64,000 nt of DNA from assembly GCA_024235595.1 (NCBI GenBank), contig JACKMC010000014.1, positions 1 through 64,000 on the forward strand, given 5' to 3'. Position 1 is the stretch's first letter, and each line of letters starts with the position of its first letter. The stretch is from Zoogloeaceae bacterium (lineage in GTDB: Bacteria; Pseudomonadota; Gammaproteobacteria; Burkholderiales; Rhodocyclaceae). A model generated the notes under the pieces. It had not been told where the DNA came from, made no database searches, and worked only from the letters and a program-made list of their open reading frames with translations. A program made the translations under genes and the position numbers. This document shows, piece after piece, positions 26,086-33,570 of this stretch.

Positions 26086-26914
26086 ATCACTGCGTGCCCT
26101 GTTATTGGCCGCCTGCCTGGCTGCGGCCGGCATTGCATCCAGTGCTGCGGATGTGCCGGATACGCAAACGCCAGGCCGCCTGCGCGTGGCGGTCTACGCC
26201 GACTTCCCACCCTATTCGGCAAAGGGCAAGGGCATCGACATCGAGATCGGCAAGGAGCTTGCGCGACGCATGGGCATGGAGCCCGAGGTGATCGAATACA
26301 CCGCCGACGAGGACATGAGCGACGATCTGCGCAACATGGTCTGGAAGGGTCATTACCTTGGCACCCGGCCTGCCGACGTGATGCTGCATGTGCCGGTGGA
26401 CAAATACCTCGCCGACAACAACGAACAGGTCAGGATCTTCGCGCCCTACCACGTCGAATCGCTCGCGGTTGCGCGCGATCCGAGGCGGATCCCGCCGGTC
26501 ACAGGCTCGGCCGCGCGAGCGCTCGAAGCATTTACCCGCGAGAAGATCGGGGTGGAGACCGCAAGCCTCGCCGACGACTTCCTGATGTCGGTCATGAACG
26601 GTCGGCTGCGCCAGAACGTGGTGCACTTTACGACGGTCGCCCAGGCGGTGCAGGCCATGAAGCAAGGCCAGATCGGCGCGGTGATGGCCGCGCGCACCGA
26701 AGTCGAGTCGGCCGTCGGCACCGGGACCGCATACGAGATCTCGGCGGTGTCCATGCCGGAACTGCGCATCAAGGGCTGGGCGCTGGGTCTCGCCGTGAAG
26801 GCCGGCAACGACCCGCTCGCCGAGGCGCTCGGCAAGGCCATGCAGGAGATCGACCGCGATGGCACGCTGGCGAAGATATTCACGGATAACGGGGTCACCT
26901 TGCAGAAACCCTGA
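26075..26914 (+). CDS. Quinoprotein-associated periplasmic substrate-binding protein
   Basis: A 279-residue protein; the ATG at 26075 overlaps the end of the cytochrome gene. Residues 1-25 are a signal peptide (LRALLLAACLAAAGIASS). The mature part has the solute-binding fold of family 3: LRVAVYADFPPYS, then GIDIEIGKELARRMG and MLHVPVDKYL. Homologues sit beside PQQ-dependent dehydrogenases and are thought to assist the enzyme rather than an ABC permease. No permease is nearby, which supports that view. Confidence 0.87.
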   Translation: MKNKSLRALLLAACLAAAGIASSAADVPDTQTPGRLRVAVYADFPPYSAKGKGIDIEIGKELARRMGMEPEVIEYTADEDMSDDLRNMVWKGHYLGTRPADVMLHVPVDKYLADNNEQVRIFAPYHVESLAVARDPRRIPPVTGSAARALEAFTREKIGVETASLADDFLMSVMNGRLRQNVVHFTTVAQAVQAMKQGQIGAVMAARTEVESAVGTGTAYEISAVSMPELRIKGWALGLAVKAGNDPLAEALGKAMQEIDRDGTLAKIFTDNGVTLQKP

Positions 26915-26941
26915 ATCACCGCTTACACCAGGAGACAAACC

Positions 26942-27892
26942 ATGTTGCACCGAATCACCTGTCAGGCCGCCCTCGCGGCGCTGGCATTGCTGCCGCTCGG
27001 CGCACTGGCGGCACCGTTCGCCTATGTACCCAACGAAAAATCGGGCTCTGTCAGCGTCATCGACACTGCGCAGGATGTCGTGCTCCAAACGCTCGAAGTC
27101 AGCGAGCGCCCGCGAGGTATCGCCGTCGCGCCCGATGGCTCCCGCCTGTTCCTCACGGATTCACCGACCCGTTCGCTGGTAGTGGTCGATCTGGACAGTG
27201 GAAAACCTGTGGCCAGCTGGCCGCTCGGCGAATCACCCGAAGGGCTCTATATTTCGACCGACGGCAAACTGCTCGCCGCTGCGGTGGAAGAAGACAACAG
27301 CGTGGCGCTGCTGCAGGCTAGCGATGGCAAGACGCTGGCACACATCAAGGTCGAAGGCGAGAATCCGGAACATGCGGTCTTCAGCCCCGACAGCAAATGG
27401 CTCTATGTCAGCGCCGAAGATGCCGAACAGGTCGACGTGATCGACGTGGCGGCACGCAAGCAAGTGGGACGGATTCCCGTCGGCAAGCGCCCTCGCGGCA
27501 TCGGCTTCACCCCCGACGGCAGCCGCGCCTATGTCGCCTGTGAGATCGCCAGCACGGTGTATGCGATTGATGTCGCAAGCCACAAGGTGCTGGCCACCAT
27601 TCCGGCCGGCAAGTTTTCCAATGGCATCGCGATCACACCGGATGGCAAGCGGGTATTCGTGTCGAACGGCAAGGACGGCACGGTGATGGCGATCGACCCC
27701 GCAACGAATACCGTAATTGGCACCATTCCCGTCGGCAAGCGCCCCTGGAACATGGCGATCACCCCCGACGGCAGCAAGCTCTATGTGGCGAATGGTCGCT
27801 CCGACAGCGTCAGCGTGATCGACACCGAAAAACTGGTCGCGCTCAAGGACATCACGGTTGGCAGCTTCCCGTGGGGCGTGGTGATCAAGTGA
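26942..27892 (+). CDS. PQQ-catabolism-associated YVTN beta-propeller protein
   Basis: A 316-residue exported protein: signal peptide in residues 1-22, then repeated blades of about 42 residues with FAYVPNEKSGSVSVIDT, RGIAVAPDGSRLFLTD, KWLYVSAEDAEQVDVIDV and KLYVANGRSDSVSVID. About seven blades are visible. The family accompanies quinoprotein dehydrogenases; its exact role is unknown, and scaffold or cofactor handling has been suggested. The stop overlaps the GTG start of the cytochrome b gene (GTGA). Confidence 0.9.
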   Translation: MLHRITCQAALAALALLPLGALAAPFAYVPNEKSGSVSVIDTAQDVVLQTLEVSERPRGIAVAPDGSRLFLTDSPTRSLVVVDLDSGKPVASWPLGESPEGLYISTDGKLLAAAVEEDNSVALLQASDGKTLAHIKVEGENPEHAVFSPDSKWLYVSAEDAEQVDVIDVAARKQVGRIPVGKRPRGIGFTPDGSRAYVACEIASTVYAIDVASHKVLATIPAGKFSNGIAITPDGKRVFVSNGKDGTVMAIDPATNTVIGTIPVGKRPWNMAITPDGSKLYVANGRSDSVSVIDTEKLVALKDITVGSFPWGVVIK

Positions 27893-28419
27893 GCGCGGCC
27901 CGCTACGGCACGCCGGCCATCATCCTGCACTGGGTGTCGGCAGTTCTGGTGATCGGGCTGATCGGCTGGGGGATCTGGATGGCCGATCTGCCCAAGGGCG
28001 ACGAGCGCTCCTGGGCGATTGGCGTCCACAAGTCTTTCGGCCTGATCGCGATCTTGCTGATCATCGTGCGTCTCGCCTGGCGATTGGGCCACCCGCCGCC
28101 CGACAACCCGGCGCTGGCCGGCGCCGAACGAAAGCTTGCCAGCGCCGCCCATCGCCTGCTCTACCTGCTGCTGGTGCTGGTGCCCGCTGCAGGTTTCACT
28201 TCGGTGAGCTTCACCAAGTATCCACTCAGGTTTTTCGGCATTCCGATACCCAAGCCTGGCTATCCGGACGAAGCACTAAACGATCTGTTCAGCGGCACCC
28301 ACGCCTTTCTGGCATGGACGCTGGCCATTGTCGTGGTGATCCACGTAGCCGCCGCCATTCGCCACGGCCTACGGCGCGATGGCACGATCCAGCGGATGCT
28401 GCCTTTCGTCCGCAACTAG
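27889..28419 (+). CDS. Cytochrome b561-type membrane protein
   Basis: A 176-residue four-helix protein that starts at GTG 27889, overlapping the preceding stop. Likely heme-ligand His residues are in IILHWVSAVL, IGVHKSFGL, AAHRLLYLL and VVIHVAAAIRH. The PKPGYPDEALNDLFSGTHAF loop is typical of the proteobacterial b561 family. It may pass electrons between the periplasmic cytochrome c/quinoprotein system and the quinone pool. It is the last gene of the operon. Confidence 0.88.
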   Translation: MSAARYGTPAIILHWVSAVLVIGLIGWGIWMADLPKGDERSWAIGVHKSFGLIAILLIIVRLAWRLGHPPPDNPALAGAERKLASAAHRLLYLLLVLVPAAGFTSVSFTKYPLRFFGIPIPKPGYPDEALNDLFSGTHAFLAWTLAIVVVIHVAAAIRHGLRRDGTIQRMLPFVRN

Positions 28420-28445
28420 GCATCGCCGGATCTGCGTAGAATGGG

Positions 28446-28474
28446 GACACCTGCTCCAGACTGGAGCAGGTGTC
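28446..28474. promoter_or_regulatory. Perfect 13-bp inverted repeat with the shared 11-mer (site 2)
   Basis: Two perfect 13-base arms (left arm GACACCTGCTCCA) around GAC, 27 bases after the cytochrome b stop. There is no T-run, so a regulator site fits better than a terminator. The left arm occurs unchanged at 40105-40117, upstream of the aldehyde dehydrogenase promoter. Confidence 0.6.
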
Positions 28475-28619
28475 GCCGCGTCGATTCGCCTCGCCTTGTG
28501 CAAGCACCACCGCGCCGCCGCGATTCCAGTTGCCGCCGATCCTTGCTCCAACTGCAAGGATCGACCCGCCCCGGCGATCCGATAGGTGTTGGGACACGGT
28601 CGGCCCGTGCCGGCGCCCA

Positions 28620-29105
28620 GGCCGGGAGATTGCCCCACGCTCCAGCGCTTGTTCTCCACGCTGTCCCTGCTGCCCTTCGCGGGTGCCGCATTCGCCATCC
28701 CGTAAGCAGCTTCGACATCGCCGCAGCGCTGGTCCCGGCCGACCAGGTCCTGCCGGGTGGTTTGCCACGCGCGGGCATCCTGGCGATCGATGCGGCACGT
28801 TTCGTAGCCCCGGAGCGGGCCGGATCTCTGAAGAATCGCGATCCGGTCGTCGGCTTGCGTCACCGCAACAGCGCCCGGGCCCATCCGATTGCGGTCCTCA
28901 ACTGGCACGAAGGCGCCAATCGCACACTGGAAGTCATGCCGGGCACGATCACCTCCTGCCCGCTGTGCGGCACCGGCATGGCCTTCCTTGCCTCTCGAGC
29001 GGAGGCCAAACGCTTCGATTCGGCGTCGCCGGGCTGCTTTGCACGAGCGACGTGCTGCGCTACGACCGTGAGACCGAACCGCATGGTCGCCACTGCCTGC
29101 TTTGA
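28620..29105 (+). pseudogene. Frameshifted remnant of a DUF3179 gene
   Basis: Three frames are needed to read one protein. A signal-peptide-like part (LQRLFSTLSLLPFAGAAFAI) is in one frame. FDIAAALVPADQVLPGG through NWHEGANRTLEV and CPLCGTGMAFLAS is in the next. GGQTLRFGVAGLLCTSDVLRYDRETE is in a third, ending in a stop at 29103-29105. The CPLCGTGMAF box is the DUF3179 signature. The C-terminal half is missing. Two frameshifts plus truncation make a functional product unlikely. It sits downstream of the 13-bp palindrome. Confidence 0.82.
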
Positions 29106-29121
29106 CGGCATACGGATTTTC

Positions 29122-29325
29122 ATGGCTCCCCTTTCACCGAGGGCACCGTCTTCGAGCTACAGGGCGGCAGCAATGGGTCTGCCCGTAGCGGCAATTGCGC
29201 CGTGTAACCCGCGTGCGCCCAAAAATCGCGCAAGCAGGAGCGCAAAACCCTGCGCGGCGAGAAATCCGTGTGCCGCCAGGAATCCGTGCGCTGCGAAAAA
29301 ATGGAATCGTAGCGCTCCGCTGTAA
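29122..29325 (+). pseudogene. Degraded Asn-Pro-Cys repeat gene
   Basis: A 67-codon frame with AAMGLPVAAIAPCNPRAPKN followed by AKPCAARNPCAARNPCAAKK. This aligns with the N-terminus of the intact gene at 29411 (GIPTAAIAACNPCVPRN, then NPCAAKNPC units). Two units have lost the motif (NPR, KPC), the signal peptide is incomplete, and the cytochrome part is absent. It is best read as a decayed tandem copy. A short expressed peptide cannot be excluded. Confidence 0.55.
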
Positions 29326-29410
29326 GGATCGGGTCCCACCCCCGCTCCAACCCATAGTGACGCAGGGCGCGATCACCCGGTCGTGCCTGAAACACCAGAG
29401 GAGTGAGACC

Positions 29411-30082
29411 ATGAGAACCCATCGCACCACTTCGGCCATGTTGTCGGCCGGCCTGATCAGCGCCGCGCTCGGCATCCCGACCGCCGCGATTGCCGCCTGC
29501 AATCCCTGTGTGCCACGCAACCGCACCACGCGCAGCGCGAACCCCTGCGCGGCGAAGAACCCTTGCGCGGCGAAGAACCCTTGCGCTGCGAAGAACCCCT
29601 GCACTGCGAAAAATCCGTGTGCGGCCAAGGTCATCACCCGCCCAGCCGGCTACACCCCCTACAAGGGCGACCCGGCAGCACTGGTCGCCGCGGGCGAAAA
29701 GCTCTTCAACGACACCAAGCTGTCGACCAACGGCCTGGCGTGCGCCACCTGCCATACCGGCCACGCTGCCTATCAGGCGACCTTCGCCAAGCCCTACCCG
29801 CACTTCGTGCAGATGGGCAGCGACAACTATGGCCTCAAGCAGGTGCATCTCGACGAGATGGTCCAGCTTTGCATGGTAGGCCCGATGGCCGCCAAGCCGC
29901 TCGACTGGAAATCGAAGGAGCTGGCCGCGCTGGTGGCCTACACGCAGACCCAGCAAAAGACCTTCAAGCCGTCCACGGCCGCCGCCAATCCCTGCGCTGC
30001 GAAGAACCCCTGCGCTGCGAAGAACCCCTCCGCTGCGAAGAACCCCTGCGCTGCGAAGAACCCCTGCGCGGCGAAGAAGTGA
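29411..30082 (+). CDS. Cytochrome c domain flanked by NPCAAK repeats
   Basis: A 223-residue exported protein. Residues 1-29 are a signal peptide (LISAALGIPTAAIAA). Residues 30-73 hold CNPC and five NPCAAK-type units. Residues 75-195 form a monoheme cytochrome c domain with CATCH (Cys111, Cys114, His115) and a Met-containing LCMVGPMAAKPLDW. Residues 193-222 hold five more units, one of them NPSAAK. About eleven non-heme Cys remain free. The repeats are like those of the protein at 18991. Electron transfer by the heme part is secure; the repeat function is unknown. Confidence 0.82.
   Translation: MRTHRTTSAMLSAGLISAALGIPTAAIAACNPCVPRNRTTRSANPCAAKNPCAAKNPCAAKNPCTAKNPCAAKVITRPAGYTPYKGDPAALVAAGEKLFNDTKLSTNGLACATCHTGHAAYQATFAKPYPHFVQMGSDNYGLKQVHLDEMVQLCMVGPMAAKPLDWKSKELAALVAYTQTQQKTFKPSTAAANPCAAKNPCAAKNPSAAKNPCAAKNPCAAKK
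29540..29629 (+). repeat. Five 18-bp NPCAAK coding repeats (N-terminal block)
   Basis: Five in-frame units based on AACCCCTGCGCGGCGAAG. One unit encodes Thr instead of Ala (NPCTAK). Near-identity of some units points to recent slippage or unequal exchange. Confidence 0.85.
29987..30076 (+). repeat. Five 18-bp NPCAAK coding repeats (C-terminal block)
   Basis: Five in-frame units based on AACCCCTGCGCTGCGAAG. The third has TCC for TGC, giving NPSAAK. This block mirrors the N-terminal one and ends three bases before the stop codon. Confidence 0.85.
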
Positions 30083-30203
30083 ATCCGCCATGACGCGCAT
30101 CATTGCCACGCATCGCATTGGAAGGTGGATCTCCGGGGCAGTGCGCGGCATGATGTGCAAACCTGCCGCGCCAGCTTGAAGCGCCCTGACCGCAATCCGG
30201 ACC

Positions 30204-30944
30204 ATGACCTTTCCCGCGCTGGAAGACTACCTGCCAGAGTTGAACGCCCTCGACGTGCAACAACGCGCGCAGATGCTCGCGGCCGGCAGGGAGATTCGCG
30301 AATGCAGACGGGTGCTATACAGGGGCGGGCTCAACGTCGTAGGAGAAGTGCTGCGCGGCCAGGCCGATTTTGTCGAGATGGAGCACTTCCCGGAGGATGA
30401 TGTCTTCGATCCGGACAGCCACGCCCAGTACTACTACCATGCCCACCGCGGTGCGGTGGAGCATGGTCATTTTCATACTTTCATCCGCGCTAAAGGCATG
30501 CCGCCCGGGGCTGCCCCGATCGAATGGCCGCTGGCAAACGAAGCCTGGCCGAAGGGCGATGACGCAATCAGCCACCTGATCGCGATCTCGATGGACGCCT
30601 GGGGCGACCCGATCGGCCTGTTCGCCACCAACCGCTGGGTGACCGACGAGACCTGGTATCCGGCCGAAACGGTCATTGCCATGCTCGACCGCTTTCAGAT
30701 CGACCATGCATTTCCGTCCTGGCCAACCAACCGCTGGCTAGGGGCAATGCTGCGTCTCTACCGCCCGTGGATTGCCGGTCTTTTGCGCCATCGTGACGCG
30801 GTGATCGCAGCGCAGATGAAGGCTTTGCCCGGCAGCGATGTCTTCGAGGACCGTGATCTCGAAATCACCGGCTATCTGCCAATTGCCCCGGATGCGCTGC
30901 TGGACGCACTCGAGTCCGGCGACGATGCCGAGGAGGCGGCGTGA
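30204..30944 (+). CDS. Conserved protein of unknown function with His-rich motif
   Basis: A 246-residue soluble protein that I cannot name with certainty; it resembles the DUF6969 group. Visible features are YYYHAHRGAVEHGHFHTFIRA (about residues 76-96, four His in a metal-site-like pattern) and TNRWVTDETWYPAETV. No signal peptide or membrane helix is seen. It precedes the ECF sigma gene by 96 bases on the same strand. Confidence 0.65.
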   Translation: MTFPALEDYLPELNALDVQQRAQMLAAGREIRECRRVLYRGGLNVVGEVLRGQADFVEMEHFPEDDVFDPDSHAQYYYHAHRGAVEHGHFHTFIRAKGMPPGAAPIEWPLANEAWPKGDDAISHLIAISMDAWGDPIGLFATNRWVTDETWYPAETVIAMLDRFQIDHAFPSWPTNRWLGAMLRLYRPWIAGLLRHRDAVIAAQMKALPGSDVFEDRDLEITGYLPIAPDALLDALESGDDAEEAA

Positions 30945-31040
30945 GCATGTCGCCAAAGCCTGCCCGGCCCTTCGATTCATGCCTGCGGCCTTGCCGAGCA
31001 GCGCCTGCCCCGACCCGACACCAACCCGGAGGCTCTTGCC

Positions 31041-31652
31041 GTGAATGATGGAACCCAGGCCGAGGCTGCAACGATCGACTGGCGGGATCCCGCCCTCGAG
31101 AAGACCCGGCGCGACATGCTGCGCTTCGCGCAGCTCCAGCTCCGCGACGCGGGCGCAGCTGAGGACATGGTCCAGGAAGCGCTGCTGGCCGCGATGAAAT
31201 ACGAGAGCAGCTTTGCCGGGCGTTCGTCGCTGAAGACCTGGCTGTTCTCGATCCTGCGCAACAAGATCTTGGATCATCTCAAGAAGTCCGCCCGTGAGAT
31301 CAGCGGCAGCGACCTGGTGGATTCGAGGGGTGAAGACTCGGCCGATTTCGACAGTCTCTTCGATGAACGCGGCTTCTGGAATCCGGACGAACGACCGGCC
31401 ACCTGGGCCGATCCCGAGGCCTCGCTGTCGCAGAAGCAGTTCTGGGACGTCTTCGATGCCTGCCTCAACCACCTGCCGGAAAACACCGCGCGGGTCTACA
31501 TGATGCGCGAGTTCATGGAACTCGAGACGAGCGAGATCTGCACCACCCTGGGCATCAGCAGCAGCAATTGCTGGGTGATCCTGCACCGCGCCCGCATCGG
31601 GCTGCGCGAGTGTCTCGAGAACACCTGGTTTGTGGGAGGTGGAACATGCTGA
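31041..31652 (+). CDS. ECF RNA polymerase sigma factor
   Basis: A 203-residue sigma-70-family protein that starts at GTG 31041 after CGGAGG. Region 2 is LRFAQLQLRDAGAAEDMVQEALLAAMKY ... SLKTWLFSILRNKILDHLK (about 28-85). Region 4 is HLPENTARVYMMREFMELETSEICTTLGISSSNCWVILHRARIGLRECL (about 145-195). A long acidic linker joins them. Its stop overlaps the start of a small zinc anti-sigma gene. It may control envelope or metal stress genes; the bufA promoter is one possible target. Confidence 0.93.
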   Translation: MNDGTQAEAATIDWRDPALEKTRRDMLRFAQLQLRDAGAAEDMVQEALLAAMKYESSFAGRSSLKTWLFSILRNKILDHLKKSAREISGSDLVDSRGEDSADFDSLFDERGFWNPDERPATWADPEASLSQKQFWDVFDACLNHLPENTARVYMMREFMELETSEICTTLGISSSNCWVILHRARIGLRECLENTWFVGGGTC

Positions 31653-31849
31653 ACTGTCGCGAAGTCACGAGGCTGTGTTCGGAAGAGCGCGAACGCAAGC
31701 TCTCCTTTCGTGAGGAGATTTCCCTCAGGATGCACCTGATGATGTGCAAGGGCTGCGCCAACTTCAGGCAGCAGATGGGTTTTCTGGGTGCCGCAGCCGC
31801 CCGCTACCGACAGGGTTCGATCGACCCCGACGACAAGGACGCGGGCTGA
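31646..31849 (+). CDS. Small zinc-binding anti-sigma factor (zf-HC2 type)
   Basis: A 67-residue protein whose ATG lies inside the end of the sigma gene. It has MLNCREVTRLCSEERERKLSFREEISLRMHLMMCKGCANFRQQM, with the H-x3-C-x2-C zinc-site motif (MHLMMCKGC) of ZAS anti-sigma factors. There is no membrane helix, so it is a soluble redox- or metal-sensing inhibitor of the sigma factor. The pairing is inferred from position and motif. Confidence 0.85.
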   Translation: MLNCREVTRLCSEERERKLSFREEISLRMHLMMCKGCANFRQQMGFLGAAAARYRQGSIDPDDKDAG

Positions 31850-31876
31850 TGCAAGGGAACCAAGGCGCAGACGCAA

Positions 31877-32686
31877 ATGGGCGCAGCACTCAACCGCATC
31901 GGTAGTGTACTCGGCACCTGGCTCAGCACCCCGGTGCACCATCACGGCGTATCGCGCGCCACGCCCCCGGACAAGCTCCTGCGCTGCCTGCGTCCGGGTG
32001 ACGTGCTGCTGGTCGAAGGCAACACCAGGGTCAGCGCGGCAATCAAGTATCTCACCCAGAGCACCTGGTCGCATGCCGCCATGTTCGTCGGCGCGCAAGC
32101 CCTCGCCGGCACTGCACCGCCAGGTCACTGCTTCATCGAAGCGGACATCGTGGAAGGGGTGCGCAGTGTCGGACTCGATGCGTTCGCACGGCTGCCGACC
32201 CGCATCTGCAGGCCGGTGGGCCTGGACCCCAAAGAGATCACCGCCCTGGTCGATTTCATGGTCGAGCGCCTTGGCTACCAATATGACCTGCGAAACATCG
32301 TCGATCTCGCCCGCTACCTTTTCCCGACGCCACCCGTGCCGCAGCGCCTGCGCCGACGCATGCTCTCGCTGGGCAGCGGCGACCCGACGCGGGCGATCTG
32401 CTCGACGCTGATCGCCCAAGCCTTCCAGTCGCTGCGTTATCCCATCCTGCCCGAAGTAAACACCTACGCGAGGCTGGACGACGATTGCCACGGCTGCGAG
32501 GCGGAAATCTACAACGTCCGTCATCACAGCCTCATCGTGCCGCGCGACTTCGATCTCTCACCCTACTTCGCGATCGTCAAACCGACCATCGCCGAGGCCT
32601 TCGATTTTCGCACCATGGAGTGGGACGACGCCGTCTCCGGCGCCCCTCAGGTGCCGGTGCAACGAAACGCGCGGCGCAACGATTGA
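31877..32686 (+). CDS. YiiX/YebB-like NlpC/P60 papain-fold hydrolase
   Basis: A 269-residue protein with the permuted papain-like pattern of the YiiX group: LRPGDVLLVEGNTRVSAAIKYLTQSTWSHAAMFVG (catalytic His in WSHA) and, later, RAICSTLIAQAFQ (catalytic Cys). No signal peptide is evident. Members cleave amide bonds in peptidoglycan or lipid-linked substrates. It follows the sigma/anti-sigma pair by 27 bases and could belong to their operon. Confidence 0.82.
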   Translation: MGAALNRIGSVLGTWLSTPVHHHGVSRATPPDKLLRCLRPGDVLLVEGNTRVSAAIKYLTQSTWSHAAMFVGAQALAGTAPPGHCFIEADIVEGVRSVGLDAFARLPTRICRPVGLDPKEITALVDFMVERLGYQYDLRNIVDLARYLFPTPPVPQRLRRRMLSLGSGDPTRAICSTLIAQAFQSLRYPILPEVNTYARLDDDCHGCEAEIYNVRHHSLIVPRDFDLSPYFAIVKPTIAEAFDFRTMEWDDAVSGAPQVPVQRNARRND

Positions 32687-32814
32687 CCCGCCACGCAGGC
32701 GACATCCTCGGCCGAATTGCGAAGCTGACAGCCTCGCAAGCGGCGCACGTTGCGTTGCACCGGCACCTGCCTCGTTCGCCCGCAGGACCGATGATCACAC
32801 CATTAGGCCCTGTC

Positions 32815-33570
32815 TCAATGGCTTGCATCGGCGCAGCGCAGCAGGAGGTTTCTCGCCTCAGCAATGGTCTCGATGCGGTTCGGATTTCCAAGACAGGCGT
32901 CGTCCTGCTCGACGAGGAGCTTGCCGTTTTCCTCGCGCAGTTGCAGCAGCACCGTCATCCGCATCCAGCCGTCGCCGATTTCACCGGCTGCGCGGGCAAG
33001 CTCGCGATCGATCGGAAAGTATTGAACGGTGATCAGAAGCTGATTTCGTGCCTTGTCGGCAGTCCCGATTGCCGGCACTGCATTGCAAAAAAAAGGATAG
33101 CCTTCGTCGATCCGCACACGATGATGGCCGACTTCCGCAAAATGCCGATCGAAGAAGAAGACATGGCAGTCGTTGGTCCGGCGCTGCCCCTCCTTGCAGG
33201 AATATCTAGGCGCGCCCGGGCTTCGATCGGGGGTGCAGACCTCATCCGGGGTTCGCTTGCTCATGAACAGTACCGGTTTGAGGTAGAAGAGCGTGCTTCC
33301 CAGGCGCATCTTGAAACCCGCCATTGTCTCCGTTGCCTCAACCGATCTCGCACTGTATTTGCTGGACGCAAGCAATGCTGATCGCTTGATGCGCCGAGTC
33401 TCAATCTTCTCATCGGGCAGCAGTCTTCCATTTGGGCCAAACGGCGACTTCCAGTCCGAACTCAACTTGAGGTCGGCGAAGACGGGGATCGGCACGCCGG
33501 CAAGCGACAATGCCGTTAGAAGGCATAGGGCGCGCAACAAACCAAGGCGATTAGACACGATGCTTTTCAT
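32815..33570 (-). CDS. Exported protein, candidate immunity to the adjacent muramidase
   Basis: A 251-residue protein of no known family. Start 33570 overlaps the end of the muramidase gene by 20 bases. Residues 1-31 are a signal peptide (LLRALCLLTALSLAGVPIPVFA). The mature part has five to six Cys and no membrane helix, so it is periplasmic. Cell-wall effectors of type VI secretion usually have a periplasmic immunity protein encoded next to them; position, export and translational coupling fit. The local base composition is less GC-rich than its surroundings, which hints at transfer. Confidence 0.65.
   Translation of the reverse strand: MKSIVSNRLGLLRALCLLTALSLAGVPIPVFADLKLSSDWKSPFGPNGRLLPDEKIETRRIKRSALLASSKYSARSVEATETMAGFKMRLGSTLFYLKPVLFMSKRTPDEVCTPDRSPGAPRYSCKEGQRRTNDCHVFFFDRHFAEVGHHRVRIDEGYPFFCNAVPAIGTADKARNQLLITVQYFPIDRELARAAGEIGDGWMRMTVLLQLREENGKLLVEQDDACLGNPNRIETIAEARNLLLRCADASH

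Noticed and set aside
28587..28602. Possible sigma-54 promoter after the 13-bp palindrome (GG-N10-GC)
   Set aside because: Only the GG and GC dinucleotides match; the rest of the -12 box is poor and no intact gene follows.
29540..30076. CRISPR-like appearance of the 18-base repeats
   Set aside because: The units are contiguous, without spacers, in frame and coding.
29120..30205. 361-codon minus-strand frame across the NPC repeats
   Set aside because: Repetitive Leu-Arg-Ser-Ala-Gly pattern produced by reading the 18-base repeats backwards.
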